The notes: generated from the letters alone by a model not told the origin. 64,000 nucleotides of DNA from Collinsella bouchesdurhonensis (GCF_900155365.1 NZ_LT699743.1:312219-376218); one strand, 5' to 3'. Shown: positions 9,043-18,279, counted from the first letter of the stretch. Numbers and translations: made by a program.

Positions 9043-9100
9043 GCGCTCTATTTCATTGTTTTTAGCAAGAGTTGGGCCGAGCACGCAGGCCGCAAACACG

Positions 9101-10486
9101 TTAGCGCTTTGCCACACCGGGAAAATCGCTCATACGGCCCCGTTTCGAGTAAATACGGACGCCCTCCCCCACCGCTGCGAGAACGATGACGCTCAAAAGC
9201 ATGGGAAGCTTCGCAAGCTCTTCTGCGCCCATGCCCAAAGGCACAATGGTGGCCACAATAGCAAGCACGAGCTCAATCACCGGCAAAATCAGCGCCACAG
9301 ACAGCACCTTACCCTCAAACGGAGCGCGAAAAACGCGCTTGGTCTTGCTGTCGTATGTACGCAGGCACCAAAAAGCAGGAAACATCGGAATATAGCTCAA
9401 GAGCAAAAACACGACATTGGTGGAAAACAAGACCCAAAACACGTCGGAATCCTCACCTAAAAACACTTGAAGAAGCAATACGCCACTCGCGATAACGCCA
9501 TTCATGATGGCAGCACCATTTGGCATACCCGTACGCTTCGAGCAAAGTGAGAAGATCTTAGGCATATTGCCGTGTCCTGCGGCATAGCATGCCACCTGGT
9601 TTACGCCAAACGACCAGCAGGTCATATTTGCAAACAGCGTCACCATAAAGGCAATTCCAACCGCGGTGGTTAGAGGATGCGCCGTTCCCAGCATAGCCGC
9701 CACGGCATCCACTATCCCTGAGTCAAGCGAGAGCTTCTCGGTGGGCACCGCAGCGCCGATACCAATGCCGCACAGTATATAAATAGCAGCGATGGCTACC
9801 CCGCCCACGATAATGGCACGAGGAATGTCGTGCGAGGGGTCCTTCATGGCACCGGCAAAGGTTGCCACGACCTCGAATCCCATAAAGTTGAAGAGGATGA
9901 TCGAGAGGTACGTCAACGATTTTGTATCCGAAAAATCGGGAATGAAGGTCTGGGGGCTCATATCGTTGGCAAAGCCCTGCGTACAAGCAAACCAGACGCC
10001 GCAGGCACCCACCACCAGCACGACAAAGACTTTAATAATTGCCCCGCCGTTCATGATCCATTCAGAATCGGAAACGGGCGAGAAAGCCAGCAGCGTTACG
10101 CCCCAAACAAAGATAAGCTCGAGTGCAATCTTGACCCCCAGCGCCAGCTCGATGCCCCACAGAGAATGAATGATGCTCGGCGCCATACAGGCAAGACTTG
10201 CGATCCACAAGGGGAAATTAACCCAATAGCACCAGGAGCAGCGAGCACCCCATTTGTCGCCCAAACCTTCGCGGACCCAATCGTACAGGCCGCCGCATGA
10301 GTCATACGCGGTGCCCAATTCTGCCACCACTAAGCCATAAGGCAGCAGGAACGTAATGATCAAAAACCCCCACCAGAAGAACTGGACGTTACCCATGGCG
10401 GAAGCAGGAGCTGCGGCCTCGATGGTAAATACCACGCAGATAACGGACAGCACCACGTCTATAAGAGAAAACTTCTTTCCAAGCAT
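9101..10486 (-). CDS. Second APC-superfamily antiporter, paralogue of AguD
   Basis: 461 aa, ~12 hydrophobic helices. It aligns along its length with the antiporter at 5701-7140: shared EAAAPASAMG, VAELGTAYDSCGGLYDW and DKWGAR segments. Start is ATG 10486 with GAAGGGA about 9 nt upstream; a longer in-frame start at 10564 lacks a site and would run towards the operator. It is transcribed away from the LuxR gene at 10784 with the dyad element centred between them. A polyamine or amino-acid exchange role is likely. It may serve a different substrate (for example arginine or another diamine) or different conditions from the first copy; the sequence does not decide this. Confidence 0.85.
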   Translation of the reverse strand: MLGKKFSLIDVVLSVICVVFTIEAAAPASAMGNVQFFWWGFLIITFLLPYGLVVAELGTAYDSCGGLYDWVREGLGDKWGARCSWCYWVNFPLWIASLACMAPSIIHSLWGIELALGVKIALELIFVWGVTLLAFSPVSDSEWIMNGGAIIKVFVVLVVGACGVWFACTQGFANDMSPQTFIPDFSDTKSLTYLSIILFNFMGFEVVATFAGAMKDPSHDIPRAIIVGGVAIAAIYILCGIGIGAAVPTEKLSLDSGIVDAVAAMLGTAHPLTTAVGIAFMVTLFANMTCWSFGVNQVACYAAGHGNMPKIFSLCSKRTGMPNGAAIMNGVIASGVLLLQVFLGEDSDVFWVLFSTNVVFLLLSYIPMFPAFWCLRTYDSKTKRVFRAPFEGKVLSVALILPVIELVLAIVATIVPLGMGAEELAKLPMLLSVIVLAAVGEGVRIYSKRGRMSDFPGVAKR

Positions 10487-10602
10487 ACGCCTGGTCCCTT
10501 CATGAGGAGAGCGGGACCGCTTGCCGACGGGCAGGCAGCGGCCGCGAGGCTCAAGACCAAGCAAAGTCCTCGCGCTTATATCATCGTCCCAAAAGCCGCG
10601 AG

Positions 10603-10660
10603 GCGTTAGTTTATTCCGGATTAAAGTCCGTTTGAAGAGTTATAACCTGAATAAACTGGT
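10603..10660. promoter_or_regulatory. Dyad operator between the second antiporter and its LuxR gene
   Basis: AGTTTATTC (10608-10616) and GAATAAACT (10649-10657) form a perfect 9-bp inverted repeat with a 32-bp spacer. It sits at the middle of the 297-bp divergent intergenic region (122 bp to the antiporter ATG, 127 bp to the LuxR ATG). The left half and following bases match the element upstream of ptcA. The symmetry suggests shared control of both genes, perhaps by the adjacent LuxR protein. Confidence 0.65.
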
Positions 10661-10783
10661 TTAAATAAGCAGCTCAAATTACCAGTGCATGGTTTAGGAT
10701 ATTTTTGATACACCGTTCGCCAAGTAATGCAGGGACCTTTTGTTGATGCTCCCCACGGGCCGAGGGATTAGGAAGGAGCGCTC

Positions 10784-11752
10784 ATGGCAAGCTCAATTTT
10801 CTTCTTCTATACCCTGGGTATACTGATCGTTTTTATTGTCACGGCTGTCCTGTCAATTGCTGCCTGGGCATCTTCTGGACGCAAGCTCTTTATCTACGCT
10901 TCGGCCGCCTTCATTTGCTACACGGTGGAAATCATCGAGATTTTCTTCAACGAGCATATCTCGCAAAACCTCACCTTTACCGTCTATGAGTACTACGCCG
11001 TGAGCATGCCTATCCTGCGCACGCTCATCGCCACACTCTCCCAAGCGTTTATCTGGGCCACAGTTTTGCGCGCCCTCGACAAGCATTCTCAAAAGCTCCT
11101 TGTTATCCCTCCGACCGTCTTCCTTGCTGCCGAGGCCCTCATCCTTACCCTCATGCCGGCAGGGCGTTTTATGCAGTTTGCGTACTACACCACGCGCCAG
11201 GTGTTCCTGTTCTTTGTCCTGGTCTACATCGTGTATCACTACGCGACCACCAAAGATGAAAATCAACGCATGCGCCTTGGCCGCTACAAGAAGCATCTTG
11301 TCATCGTTGCCATCTTGCTTGTCTGCGTACTTCTGGAAGACGCCTATAACATCCTGTGGGCACCCATGGGAACCAACTACCAAGACATCATGCTCTATCT
11401 CTCAGAGCGCAATATCTCCGAGAACATCCTTGCCTGTTACCTCGCCGTGCTCATCATCCGTTATGCCTTTAGCGTGCTCTCAATTCGCCTGCGCGAGGCA
11501 CCCGACAAAAACGATGTGACCGACCTCGAGCGCCATGTCGATGAGCAGATGGAGTTCTTTACCTCCAAGTACAAACTTTCCAAACGCGAATCGGAAGTCC
11601 TCAAGCTCGTTGTACTGGGCAAGAACAACCAGGAAATCGCAGAGGAACTCTTCCTCGCCCTGGGAACGGTTAAGACCCACGTGCACAACATCATGGTCAA
11701 AACCGGTTGCGCTGACCGCGCGAGCCTCACTAAGGCCTTCTGGAATAATTAG
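10784..11752 (+). CDS. Membrane-anchored LuxR-type transcriptional regulator (copy 2)
   Basis: 322 aa. About seven hydrophobic helices occupy residues 1-235; the C-terminal ~65 residues are a LuxR/GerE helix-turn-helix (KRESEVLKLVVLGKNN, then GTVKTHVHNIMVKTGC). Start is ATG 10784 with AAGGAG 7 nt upstream. It is divergent from the second antiporter and paralogous to the regulator at 1998-2960. The pair brackets the agmatine genes. Family members of this kind have no receiver domain, so the membrane part is the likely sensor. Autoregulation and control of the antiporter through the central dyad are inferred. Confidence 0.87.
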   Translation: MASSIFFFYTLGILIVFIVTAVLSIAAWASSGRKLFIYASAAFICYTVEIIEIFFNEHISQNLTFTVYEYYAVSMPILRTLIATLSQAFIWATVLRALDKHSQKLLVIPPTVFLAAEALILTLMPAGRFMQFAYYTTRQVFLFFVLVYIVYHYATTKDENQRMRLGRYKKHLVIVAILLVCVLLEDAYNILWAPMGTNYQDIMLYLSERNISENILACYLAVLIIRYAFSVLSIRLREAPDKNDVTDLERHVDEQMEFFTSKYKLSKRESEVLKLVVLGKNNQEIAEELFLALGTVKTHVHNIMVKTGCADRASLTKAFWNN

Positions 11753-11756
11753 AGAA

Positions 11757-11790
11757 GATGCTCGCCGGGCACATGACAGCGAGCATCCTT
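11757..11790. terminator. Terminator between convergent LuxR and ABC permease genes
   Basis: GATGCTCGC (11757-11765) pairs with GCGAGCATC (11779-11787), followed by CTTTA. It starts 4 nt after the LuxR stop and could serve both converging units. Confidence 0.6.
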
Positions 11791-11835
11791 TATCCGACCT
11801 GCATGTTTTTGCTACCAAACGGCAGCGGCAATGCC

Positions 11836-14019
11836 CTATTCGGTGTGACGCACGCGCACGGCCCCCCGCACGATACACTTGCTTATGCCATAGGTAAGCG
11901 CAAAGTAGCCACCATAGGCAAAAAGAAAGACCGTACAGATAAGACCCACGGTACCACCGATATCAAACCCGCCAAAAAGCAATACCACGCTAATGATCAC
12001 CCGCAGCGCGACCAGCGAATGTGCCAGACCGACACCCAGCGGGAAGAAAAAGAGCACCGCCTGCTGCAAAAGAATCGAATGGTCGATAGCCAGCCTATCG
12101 CATCCCACCTCAGAAAGCACGCGGACGCTCTTGGAAGAATCGGCCACGCTTGAGAGCTGCTGGATGGAAATGATAGCCGCACAAGCAATTACCAGCACAA
12201 AACCGATGTATATGCAAAGATAGCTAATCATGCCGTTCATGCCATCGGTTTGCTCGATCATCTCGTTGCGATTGAGCGAGTTGCCCCAAAAGCCAATATT
12301 GGAGCCATCGTTCTGGTAAACATTCGTACCGATACCGATTCCAGCATCATTCAAGGAGGACAAATCTGCAAACTCGGCATCGATCTTCTGGGCATCGGCC
12401 CCATCCTTGTAATTGACCAACAGCGAGCTGTACTGCAGGGCAAATCCCATCTGATCCACAACCGCATCGGGCAAAACCACGGTGCCGGAATTTAGACCCA
12501 ATGCCGAATTGCAAAAAGCCCCCGCCTGCGGATCGATTTTGTCCGCCCCTGGAACAAGTGTCTTGCCGCCCAGCGTGATCGTCGTGCCAGCAGAAAGAAT
12601 GCTATTGAACATGTCATCAAGCGTATCGCCCATATCGCAGGTGATGAGATACTGATTGTCCGCCAGATGAAGTTGGTCAAAACCACGAAACGCCAAATAC
12701 TTGTTGTAGTCGCTAAGCTTAACGACGGGAATACCCTGATACATGACGGTAGCTTCGTCCATGCCCGCCGGCAACGTTGTTTTTGAACGACGAATTAAAT
12801 CGTCGAGTAGGATCGAAGGGTCTTCTTCACCCGCAGGAACCGAAGAATAGATATCGACCTGTTGGACGCCCTTGGCAATCTTTGCGAAATCGACGCCCCG
12901 CTCCTCCAGCGCCGCCTGCATATCGTATGGCTCACTCGGCATAACGCCCTTCGTTATCTCGCCATCTTCGCTCGATTCGACGAACTCGGAGTTGTTGTAC
13001 ATGACGTTGCAGGAAAAATCGGCCGGCGTGCAGCGAAGAAGGCTCGCGTTCATAGCGCTTGCAATAGACATGCCGCAGGTAACCGACGTAATTGCAAAAA
13101 ATAGGATCATCGCGATGATTGCCATGGACATCGAGATGGTATTGATCTTTGCTGCCAGCTGACGCACGGTAAACATATTGAGGCCGCGCCAGTACACTTT
13201 GCGCATGGTCTGCAAAAGCTTGAGAAGCAGTCCCGAAAGTCCAAAGAAAAAGGCAACCGTGCCCACGGTCACCATGAGCGTAGTGATTCCAAAACGCCTC
13301 ATGGCAAAATCAAGCTGGCCTACCGGAGCAGTAAGCGGCAGGCCGTCGTGCAAAAGGCGGCAATATGCCCAAATGATCAGCGCAAGGCCAACCAAGCAAA
13401 TGATGCCCGACAACAGGGGGTTTCTGGTTTTGATGCTCTCGTGTCTGCGCTCGGCGCCCATGAGGTCCACAAGCTTGACGCGTACCACAACACGCAGGTT
13501 GAGCAGCAGCGTCACCACAAAGATCGCGACAAGGCAGCCTATCGTTATAAACAGAGCGCTCGGCGAGATAAAGAAATGGAAATTCGAAATCTGGGTTTTA
13601 AAGAGCGATGCGGTAAAAAACACCATGAGCTGCGAAAGGGCGATGCCGCAGATGATGCCAAGTACAAGTGCCGCCCCCGAAACGATAAGCGTCTCATAGG
13701 CCATTATGCGCGCCACCTGTCCGCGCGTCATTCCCAATACCTGGTACAAACCAAACTCGCGCTTACGGCGCTTCATGATGAAGTTATTGGCATAGACCAT
13801 CAAAAAGCCCATAACGGCCGCAAGGAAGATGGTGAGCCTGGAGAGCAGCTCGGACATGATCTCGCGCATGCCGGCAGTCTTGATGCCCGCAATATCAACC
13901 TGCAGTGAAATCGTATTGAAGGCATAAAAGACCGTCACGCCCAAAGCGAGCGTAAGCAGATAAATGAGGTAGTCGCGACTGGCGCGTCGAACGTTTCCCC
14001 AGGCGAGTTTACAAAGCAT
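11836..14019 (-). CDS. FtsX-family ABC transporter permease (BceB-like)
   Basis: 727 aa. Several N-terminal membrane helices are followed by a large extracytoplasmic domain (about residues 330-590) and further C-terminal helices, the layout of BceB-type peptide-sensing or exporting permeases. The N-terminus reads [20 protein letters not shown], typical of FtsX-like permeases of this group. ATG 14019 is preferred (GAGGTG close upstream); it overlaps the end of the ATPase gene by 11 bp, so translation is coupled. The usual BceRS two-component pair is absent nearby. A role in export of, or resistance to, antimicrobial peptides is a family-based guess. Confidence 0.85.
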   Translation of the reverse strand: MLCKLAWGNVRRASRDYLIYLLTLALGVTVFYAFNTISLQVDIAGIKTAGMREIMSELLSRLTIFLAAVMGFLMVYANNFIMKRRKREFGLYQVLGMTRGQVARIMAYETLIVSGAALVLGIICGIALSQLMVFFTASLFKTQISNFHFFISPSALFITIGCLVAIFVVTLLLNLRVVVRVKLVDLMGAERRHESIKTRNPLLSGIICLVGLALIIWAYCRLLHDGLPLTAPVGQLDFAMRRFGITTLMVTVGTVAFFFGLSGLLLKLLQTMRKVYWRGLNMFTVRQLAAKINTISMSMAIIAMILFFAITSVTCGMSIASAMNASLLRCTPADFSCNVMYNNSEFVESSEDGEITKGVMPSEPYDMQAALEERGVDFAKIAKGVQQVDIYSSVPAGEEDPSILLDDLIRRSKTTLPAGMDEATVMYQGIPVVKLSDYNKYLAFRGFDQLHLADNQYLITCDMGDTLDDMFNSILSAGTTITLGGKTLVPGADKIDPQAGAFCNSALGLNSGTVVLPDAVVDQMGFALQYSSLLVNYKDGADAQKIDAEFADLSSLNDAGIGIGTNVYQNDGSNIGFWGNSLNRNEMIEQTDGMNGMISYLCIYIGFVLVIACAAIISIQQLSSVADSSKSVRVLSEVGCDRLAIDHSILLQQAVLFFFPLGVGLAHSLVALRVIISVVLLFGGFDIGGTVGLICTVFLFAYGGYFALTYGISKCIVRGAVRVRHTE

Positions 14020-14821
14020 CGGACACCTCGCCGCCCATAATGGCAACTACATCCATGATGCGGTTGAAAAACGCCTGACGCGAATCATCGCCACGACGCA
14101 ACTCGGTAAAGATGCGACCATCGCGAATGAACAGCACGCGATTGGTATAGCTCGCTGCATAGCCGTCGTGCGTCACCATGAGCACCGTTGCATTATAGGT
14201 ACGATTGAGGTTCTCGAAGTTCTCCAACAGCATGCGAGCGTTCTTGGAATCGAGGGCGCCCGTGGGTTCATCGGCCATAACCAGCTTGGGGTTTGTCACC
14301 AAAGCGCGCGCAGCAGCCACACGCTGCTGTTGGCCACCGGAAAGCTGGAAGGGGTATTTATCCAGTACATCGGAGATATTGAGGCGTGCAGCCATCTCCT
14401 GCACGCGCATGAGCGTCTCGTCAGCAGAAAGACGCCCGATGGTTAGCGGCAGCGCAATGTTCTCGCGCGCTGTAAGGGTATCGAGCAGATTTGAATCCTG
14501 GAAAATAAAGCCCAGCTGTTCGCGGCGGAACTTTGCAAGCTTTGCGTTCTTAATTTTCGTAACGTCTTGGCCGTCCACGAAGATACCGCCGCTCGTCACG
14601 GCATCGATGGTAGAAACGCAGTTGAGCAGTGTCGACTTGCCGGATCCCGAGGCACCCATGATGCCCACGAACTCGCCGGTTTCCACGATAAACGAAACAT
14701 CGTTGAGTGCCCGTGTCACAGCGCCACGAGAACCGTATACCTTCTCGATATGGTTTACTTCCAAAACGGGCGGTGCGCCAACGCGCACGCTGTTCGCCTG
14801 TGCCGAAAACACTGGGGACAT
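14009..14821 (-). CDS. ABC transporter ATP-binding protein (BceA/LolD type)
   Basis: 270 aa. It has a complete nucleotide-binding domain: Walker [11 protein letters not shown]-loop FIFQDSNLL, signature [15 protein letters not shown], Walker [11 protein letters not shown] and the switch His in VTHDG. A C-terminal tail of ~40 residues follows. Start is ATG 14821 with AAGGAG 8 nt upstream; a GTG 9 nt earlier overlaps that site. It powers the permease encoded by the overlapping downstream gene. The subfamily (MacB/LolD/BceA) fits the FtsX-type partner. Confidence 0.92.
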   Translation of the reverse strand: MSPVFSAQANSVRVGAPPVLEVNHIEKVYGSRGAVTRALNDVSFIVETGEFVGIMGASGSGKSTLLNCVSTIDAVTSGGIFVDGQDVTKIKNAKLAKFRREQLGFIFQDSNLLDTLTARENIALPLTIGRLSADETLMRVQEMAARLNISDVLDKYPFQLSGGQQQRVAAARALVTNPKLVMADEPTGALDSKNARMLLENFENLNRTYNATVLMVTHDGYAASYTNRVLFIRDGRIFTELRRGDDSRQAFFNRIMDVVAIMGGEVSDAL

Positions 14822-15043
14822 CGTATCCACTCCTTAGAATCAGCTTTCATCGTACGCCAAGAAACAGGGCATATGCTCGCTATCTATAGTCGTTTCTTAA
14901 GGAGCGGGGCGCCATCGATTTGGCTTACAAGGCCCTTGCACTTTTGTAAGACAGCACGGCGCGCCCACTTGCATGCACGCCCCTTCGGGTAGAAAATAAC
15001 CGCATCAAACTCGATCAACATACCGCAAAGGAGACCGCCACCT

Positions 15044-15997
15044 GTGAAAACCGTGCATGTAGCCGCCGGCATCATTCGCAATCCCCAGGACAACTCGGTA
15101 CTTGCCGTCCAGCGCGGTTACGGAGACATGCAAGGGCTTTGGGAGTTTCCCGGCGGTAAGGTGCAGCGTGGAGAAACCGCCTACGACGCCTGTATCCGCG
15201 AGCTACAAGAAGAGCTCTGCGTCGAGGTGCACAACCTACGCGCCTTCTACACGGTTGAATACGATTATGAGGCGTTTCATCTATCCATGGAGTGCTTCTT
15301 TTGCGATATCGCGCGCGGAAAGGTTTCTGCCGCCGATCAGCAAAAGGCTATCCGCTGGGTGCCGCAGCGCTCGCTCGCAGACCTCACGTGGATGCCCGCC
15401 GATGTCGAACTCGTTCGCGCACTCATCGCCGCCGCAAAGGCAACCGATATCGCCCGCAAAATTCCCGATGCGGACCTGGAGTCCCCTGCCCCCAAGCGGC
15501 CATCATCCGCCAAAAAGCGCACGAAGAAAAGCCTGGTAGACACCTTAGATACACAAGGACTTTCTGCAAGCGAGACCGAACTCGTGCGTCGACGCGCCGC
15601 CATCAAAAAGTCCATGCAGGGCAACAAGCGCGCCAATACCAAACCCGAGATGCTCGTGCGCCAGCGTCTGCGCCAAGCGGGCCTCACGGGCTATCGCCTG
15701 CAGTGGAAAAAAGCCCCCGGCAGGCCGGACATCGCCTTTCCCGGCCGCAAGGTCGCCATCTTTGTCAACGGCTGTTTTTGGCACCGCTGCCCACACTGCA
15801 GCCCCAGCGTACCTAAGCGAAACGTCGAGTTTTGGGAAGCGAAGTTCGCACGCAACGTCGCACGCGATGCCAAGGCACAAGCAGAACTCGCTAAAGCCGG
15901 CTGGACGAGCATCGTTATCTGGGAATGCGAACTCAAGCGCGATCGCATCGACCAGACAATGGAACGCGTTATCGACACCGTTCGCTCGGCACGGTAG
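15044..15997 (+). CDS. Nudix hydrolase (MutT-like) fused to a Vsr-type mismatch endonuclease
   Basis: 317 aa with two repair-related domains in one frame. Residues ~1-130 are MutT-like: the Nudix box runs from GGKVQRGE through RELQEEL, with Cys replacing the last conserved Gly. Such domains remove 8-oxo-dGTP from the nucleotide pool. Residues ~185-317 match Vsr endonuclease: NTKPEMLVR, GRPDIAFPGRKVAIF with the catalytic Asp, NGCFWHRCPHC with the zinc/catalytic Cys-His set, and the late IVIWECEL Cys. Vsr nicks 5' of T in T:G mismatches made by cytosine methylation. A Lys/Ser-rich linker joins the two. Start is GTG with AAAGGAG ~10 nt upstream. No cytosine methyltransferase is present nearby. 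The fusion has no internal stop or frameshift. Confidence 0.88.
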   Translation: MKTVHVAAGIIRNPQDNSVLAVQRGYGDMQGLWEFPGGKVQRGETAYDACIRELQEELCVEVHNLRAFYTVEYDYEAFHLSMECFFCDIARGKVSAADQQKAIRWVPQRSLADLTWMPADVELVRALIAAAKATDIARKIPDADLESPAPKRPSSAKKRTKKSLVDTLDTQGLSASETELVRRRAAIKKSMQGNKRANTKPEMLVRQRLRQAGLTGYRLQWKKAPGRPDIAFPGRKVAIFVNGCFWHRCPHCSPSVPKRNVEFWEAKFARNVARDAKAQAELAKAGWTSIVIWECELKRDRIDQTMERVIDTVRSAR

Positions 15998-16016
15998 CTA
16001 AAGGCAAGCTCCCGCA

Positions 16017-17360
16017 CTAGCGAACTGTGACCGGCTGGGCCATGATCCAATCCAGATCTTCGTCGAGTTTGGGCATGTGCTTAACCTTGAGGCCGTCTGC
16101 CAGCACGCCACGGCACATCACATGTTCAAGGTGGCTTAAGCGCGAAAGATCTTCCAGCGGGTTGTTGCGGCAAACGATGATATCGGCCGCCTTACCCACC
16201 TCGATAGTTCCGGTCTCTGCACCCAGGCCCAAAAGCTCAGCATTGACCTGCGTGGCGGTATGCAAGGCAAACGTCGTGGATACACCCACGTACTTGGCAA
16301 AATAGGCAACCTCGCGCCACATGTCGTACTGGGTGACATACGGGCAGCTCGAATCGGTCCCCAGGCCCACGGGAATACCCGCATCAAGTGCCTCGCGTGC
16401 GCATTTGATGATTCCCTCGCACACAATATCGCCGTTGAGCTTCTGAACCTCTGTCGATGCCGTTTTCTCAGGATCGAGCAGCGCAAACGGCAGGGCCGGA
16501 GAGATGGTACAAGTGAGCGACGCGGGACGTCCGAGAAGCTGCGTTCCCGCCGCACCGTGGAAAAGTTCGCGCACTTCGTCGGTCATGGGTGCGCCGTGCT
16601 CGATAGTATCCACACCCGCTTGCAAGGCAACCTTTACGCCCTCAGTGCTCTCGACATGCGCCATAACGGGGAGCCCAAGGTCATGGGCCGTTTTGCACGC
16701 AGCTCGCGCCACCTCGAGCGACATGCGCAAAACGCCCGGCTCTCCCGGAACCTCGGCGTCAAAGACGCCTCCTGTCACGAAGAGCTTGATAGTGTCGGCA
16801 CCGCGCGCGGACAAATCGCATACGTAGTCGCTCGCCTCTTGCGGCGTTGTGGCCACCTGGGCAAAAAGGCCTGCACCATGACCATTGGGCACAGTGATTC
16901 CCGTACCCGGTGCCACGATGCGCGGGCCAAGATAACGTCCGGCGTTGATAGCATCACGCACAGCGATATCGGCATACAGAGGGTCGCCCGCACCGCGCAC
17001 ACACGTCACACCGCTTGCAAGCTGCTGCTGGGCCGAGCCTTTAAGAATATGGCGCACAATCATGCGGCCAGGGGCATTATCCAGGCGGCGCATGAGGTCG
17101 CCGGCGTTTCCCGCCGACACGGGCTTGCCCGAGCCGCAAAAATGCACATGCATATTGATAAGGCCTGGCAACAGATAAGAATCATGCAAGTCGATCACCT
17201 TGGCCTCGGCAGGCAGCTGGGCTGTCGCCGCAGGCTCAATGCGTACGATGCGACCCTTGTCGACAAGCACGGACATACCACGCTGCGGCTCCATGTCGCA
17301 CGTGCCATCGAGAATCGTCGCATTAATGAATGCAAACACGCGCTGCTGCTTCGCTGCCAT
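16017..17360 (-). CDS. Metal-dependent amidohydrolase (cytosolic, imidazolonepropionase/prolidase-like)
   Basis: 447 aa, no signal peptide. Amidohydrolase-1 features in order: an N-terminal small domain, LLPGLINMHVHFCG (metal His pair), a TIKLFVTGGVFD segment with the bridging Lys, MAHVESTEG and TIEHGAPM His sites, GLGTDSSCP (Asp) and a C-terminal GTIEVGKAADIIV. This is the pattern of the Xaa-Pro dipeptidase / imidazolonepropionase-related branch. Start is ATG 17360 with GGGGAG 6 nt upstream. The substrate is unknown. It is convergent with the Nudix-Vsr gene (19 bp apart) and not related in sequence detail to the Tat-exported amidohydrolase at the window start. Confidence 0.85.
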   Translation of the reverse strand: MAAKQQRVFAFINATILDGTCDMEPQRGMSVLVDKGRIVRIEPAATAQLPAEAKVIDLHDSYLLPGLINMHVHFCGSGKPVSAGNAGDLMRRLDNAPGRMIVRHILKGSAQQQLASGVTCVRGAGDPLYADIAVRDAINAGRYLGPRIVAPGTGITVPNGHGAGLFAQVATTPQEASDYVCDLSARGADTIKLFVTGGVFDAEVPGEPGVLRMSLEVARAACKTAHDLGLPVMAHVESTEGVKVALQAGVDTIEHGAPMTDEVRELFHGAAGTQLLGRPASLTCTISPALPFALLDPEKTASTEVQKLNGDIVCEGIIKCAREALDAGIPVGLGTDSSCPYVTQYDMWREVAYFAKYVGVSTTFALHTATQVNAELLGLGAETGTIEVGKAADIIVCRNNPLEDLSRLSHLEHVMCRGVLADGLKVKHMPKLDEDLDWIMAQPVTVR

Positions 17361-17485
17361 GGTAACTCCCCTGCATCATTTGGATACATGTGTTGCTTAA
17401 CGTTTAAGTATACGGGAATCAGCCGTGCAGCAGCTCCATAAGGCCCATCAATCCACCAGCGGCGTTTACCGCTCAGTCCCACGCA

Positions 17486-17521
17486 AGAAAAAAGCCCGCC
17501 ATCCCAAACGGAATGACGGGC
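17486..17521 (-). terminator. Terminator after the zinc-ribbon gene
   Basis: The minus-strand hairpin GCCCGTCATTCC / GGGATGGCGGGC (two mismatches) is followed by TTTTTT. It closes the transcript of the gene at 17577-18146 before the amidohydrolase promoter region. Confidence 0.85.
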
Positions 17522-17576
17522 ACGCAAAACCAACGTCTCCAACCTTGTTTACAGCAGGGAAACCCGCTGCAAGGAA

Positions 17577-18146
17577 CTACTTGAGCGACGTTCCGCAGTA
17601 GATGCAGAAGTTCATAGATTCGTCGACTTCCTTGCCGCAGTTAGGACAATGCGGGGCTGCAGAGGCAAAGAGATCTGCCACCTTGCTTCCGCAACCAGCG
17701 CAGAACTTGTCAGTGGGCTGAAGAGTCGTACCGCACTTGGGGCAGGTGCGAACCTTTGCGGGAGCAGGCTCGGGCTCGGGTTCGGGTTCGTCGGCAGACT
17801 CCAACGGCTCTTCCACAGCAGCGGCTTTCGCAGCAGCAGCGGCCTCGGCCTCGGCGCGCGCGGCCTCTTCGGCGGCTCGGGCAGCCTCTTCCTCGGCAAT
17901 ACGAGCCTGCTCGGTCTCATACTCGGCACGGGCGGTCTCAATTGCCGCGTTCTGTTCATCAATCGCCGCGTTAATGGCGTCTACCTCGGCAAACTCATTG
18001 GCAAAACGGGTAGCGAGCTCGGTTTCACGCGCGGCCGGGTACAGTGCCTCGCCCAGCTTGGCATAGGCGGGACCAAACGTTTCGCGCAAACGCGCAATCT
18101 CATCTTGCGCAGCCTGTACCTGTACGTTCAGCTCTTCTTCGGTCAT
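17577..18146 (-). CDS. Coiled-coil protein with two C-terminal zinc ribbons
   Basis: 189 aa. The first ~130 residues are charged and Ala/Glu-rich and predict a long coiled coil (many E-A-A-R-A repeats). An acidic Glu-Pro stretch follows. The C-terminus has two CxxC...CxxC zinc ribbons, CPKCGTTL...CAGCG and CPNCGKEV...CIYCG. Start ATG 18146 is chosen for AGGTG 6 nt upstream; the longer frame to 18191 has no site. It stands alone between a terminator and the YhgE/Pip operon. The function is not recognisable; double zinc ribbons suggest an adaptor or nucleic-acid/protein-binding role. Confidence 0.75.
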   Translation of the reverse strand: MTEEELNVQVQAAQDEIARLRETFGPAYAKLGEALYPAARETELATRFANEFAEVDAINAAIDEQNAAIETARAEYETEQARIAEEEAARAAEEAARAEAEAAAAAKAAAVEEPLESADEPEPEPEPAPAKVRTCPKCGTTLQPTDKFCAGCGSKVADLFASAAPHCPNCGKEVDESMNFCIYCGTSLK

Positions 18147-18279
18147 TATGACACCTGCCAATCTTATATGGGCCAAAGGCATAGCCACCATCGAGTTGCC
18201 GCTATTGTATACCGCGCCGCATGAGCTTTGCCTCGCACATCTACAGAAACGCCGGACCTAAGCACAGGCAGCGCAAGCG

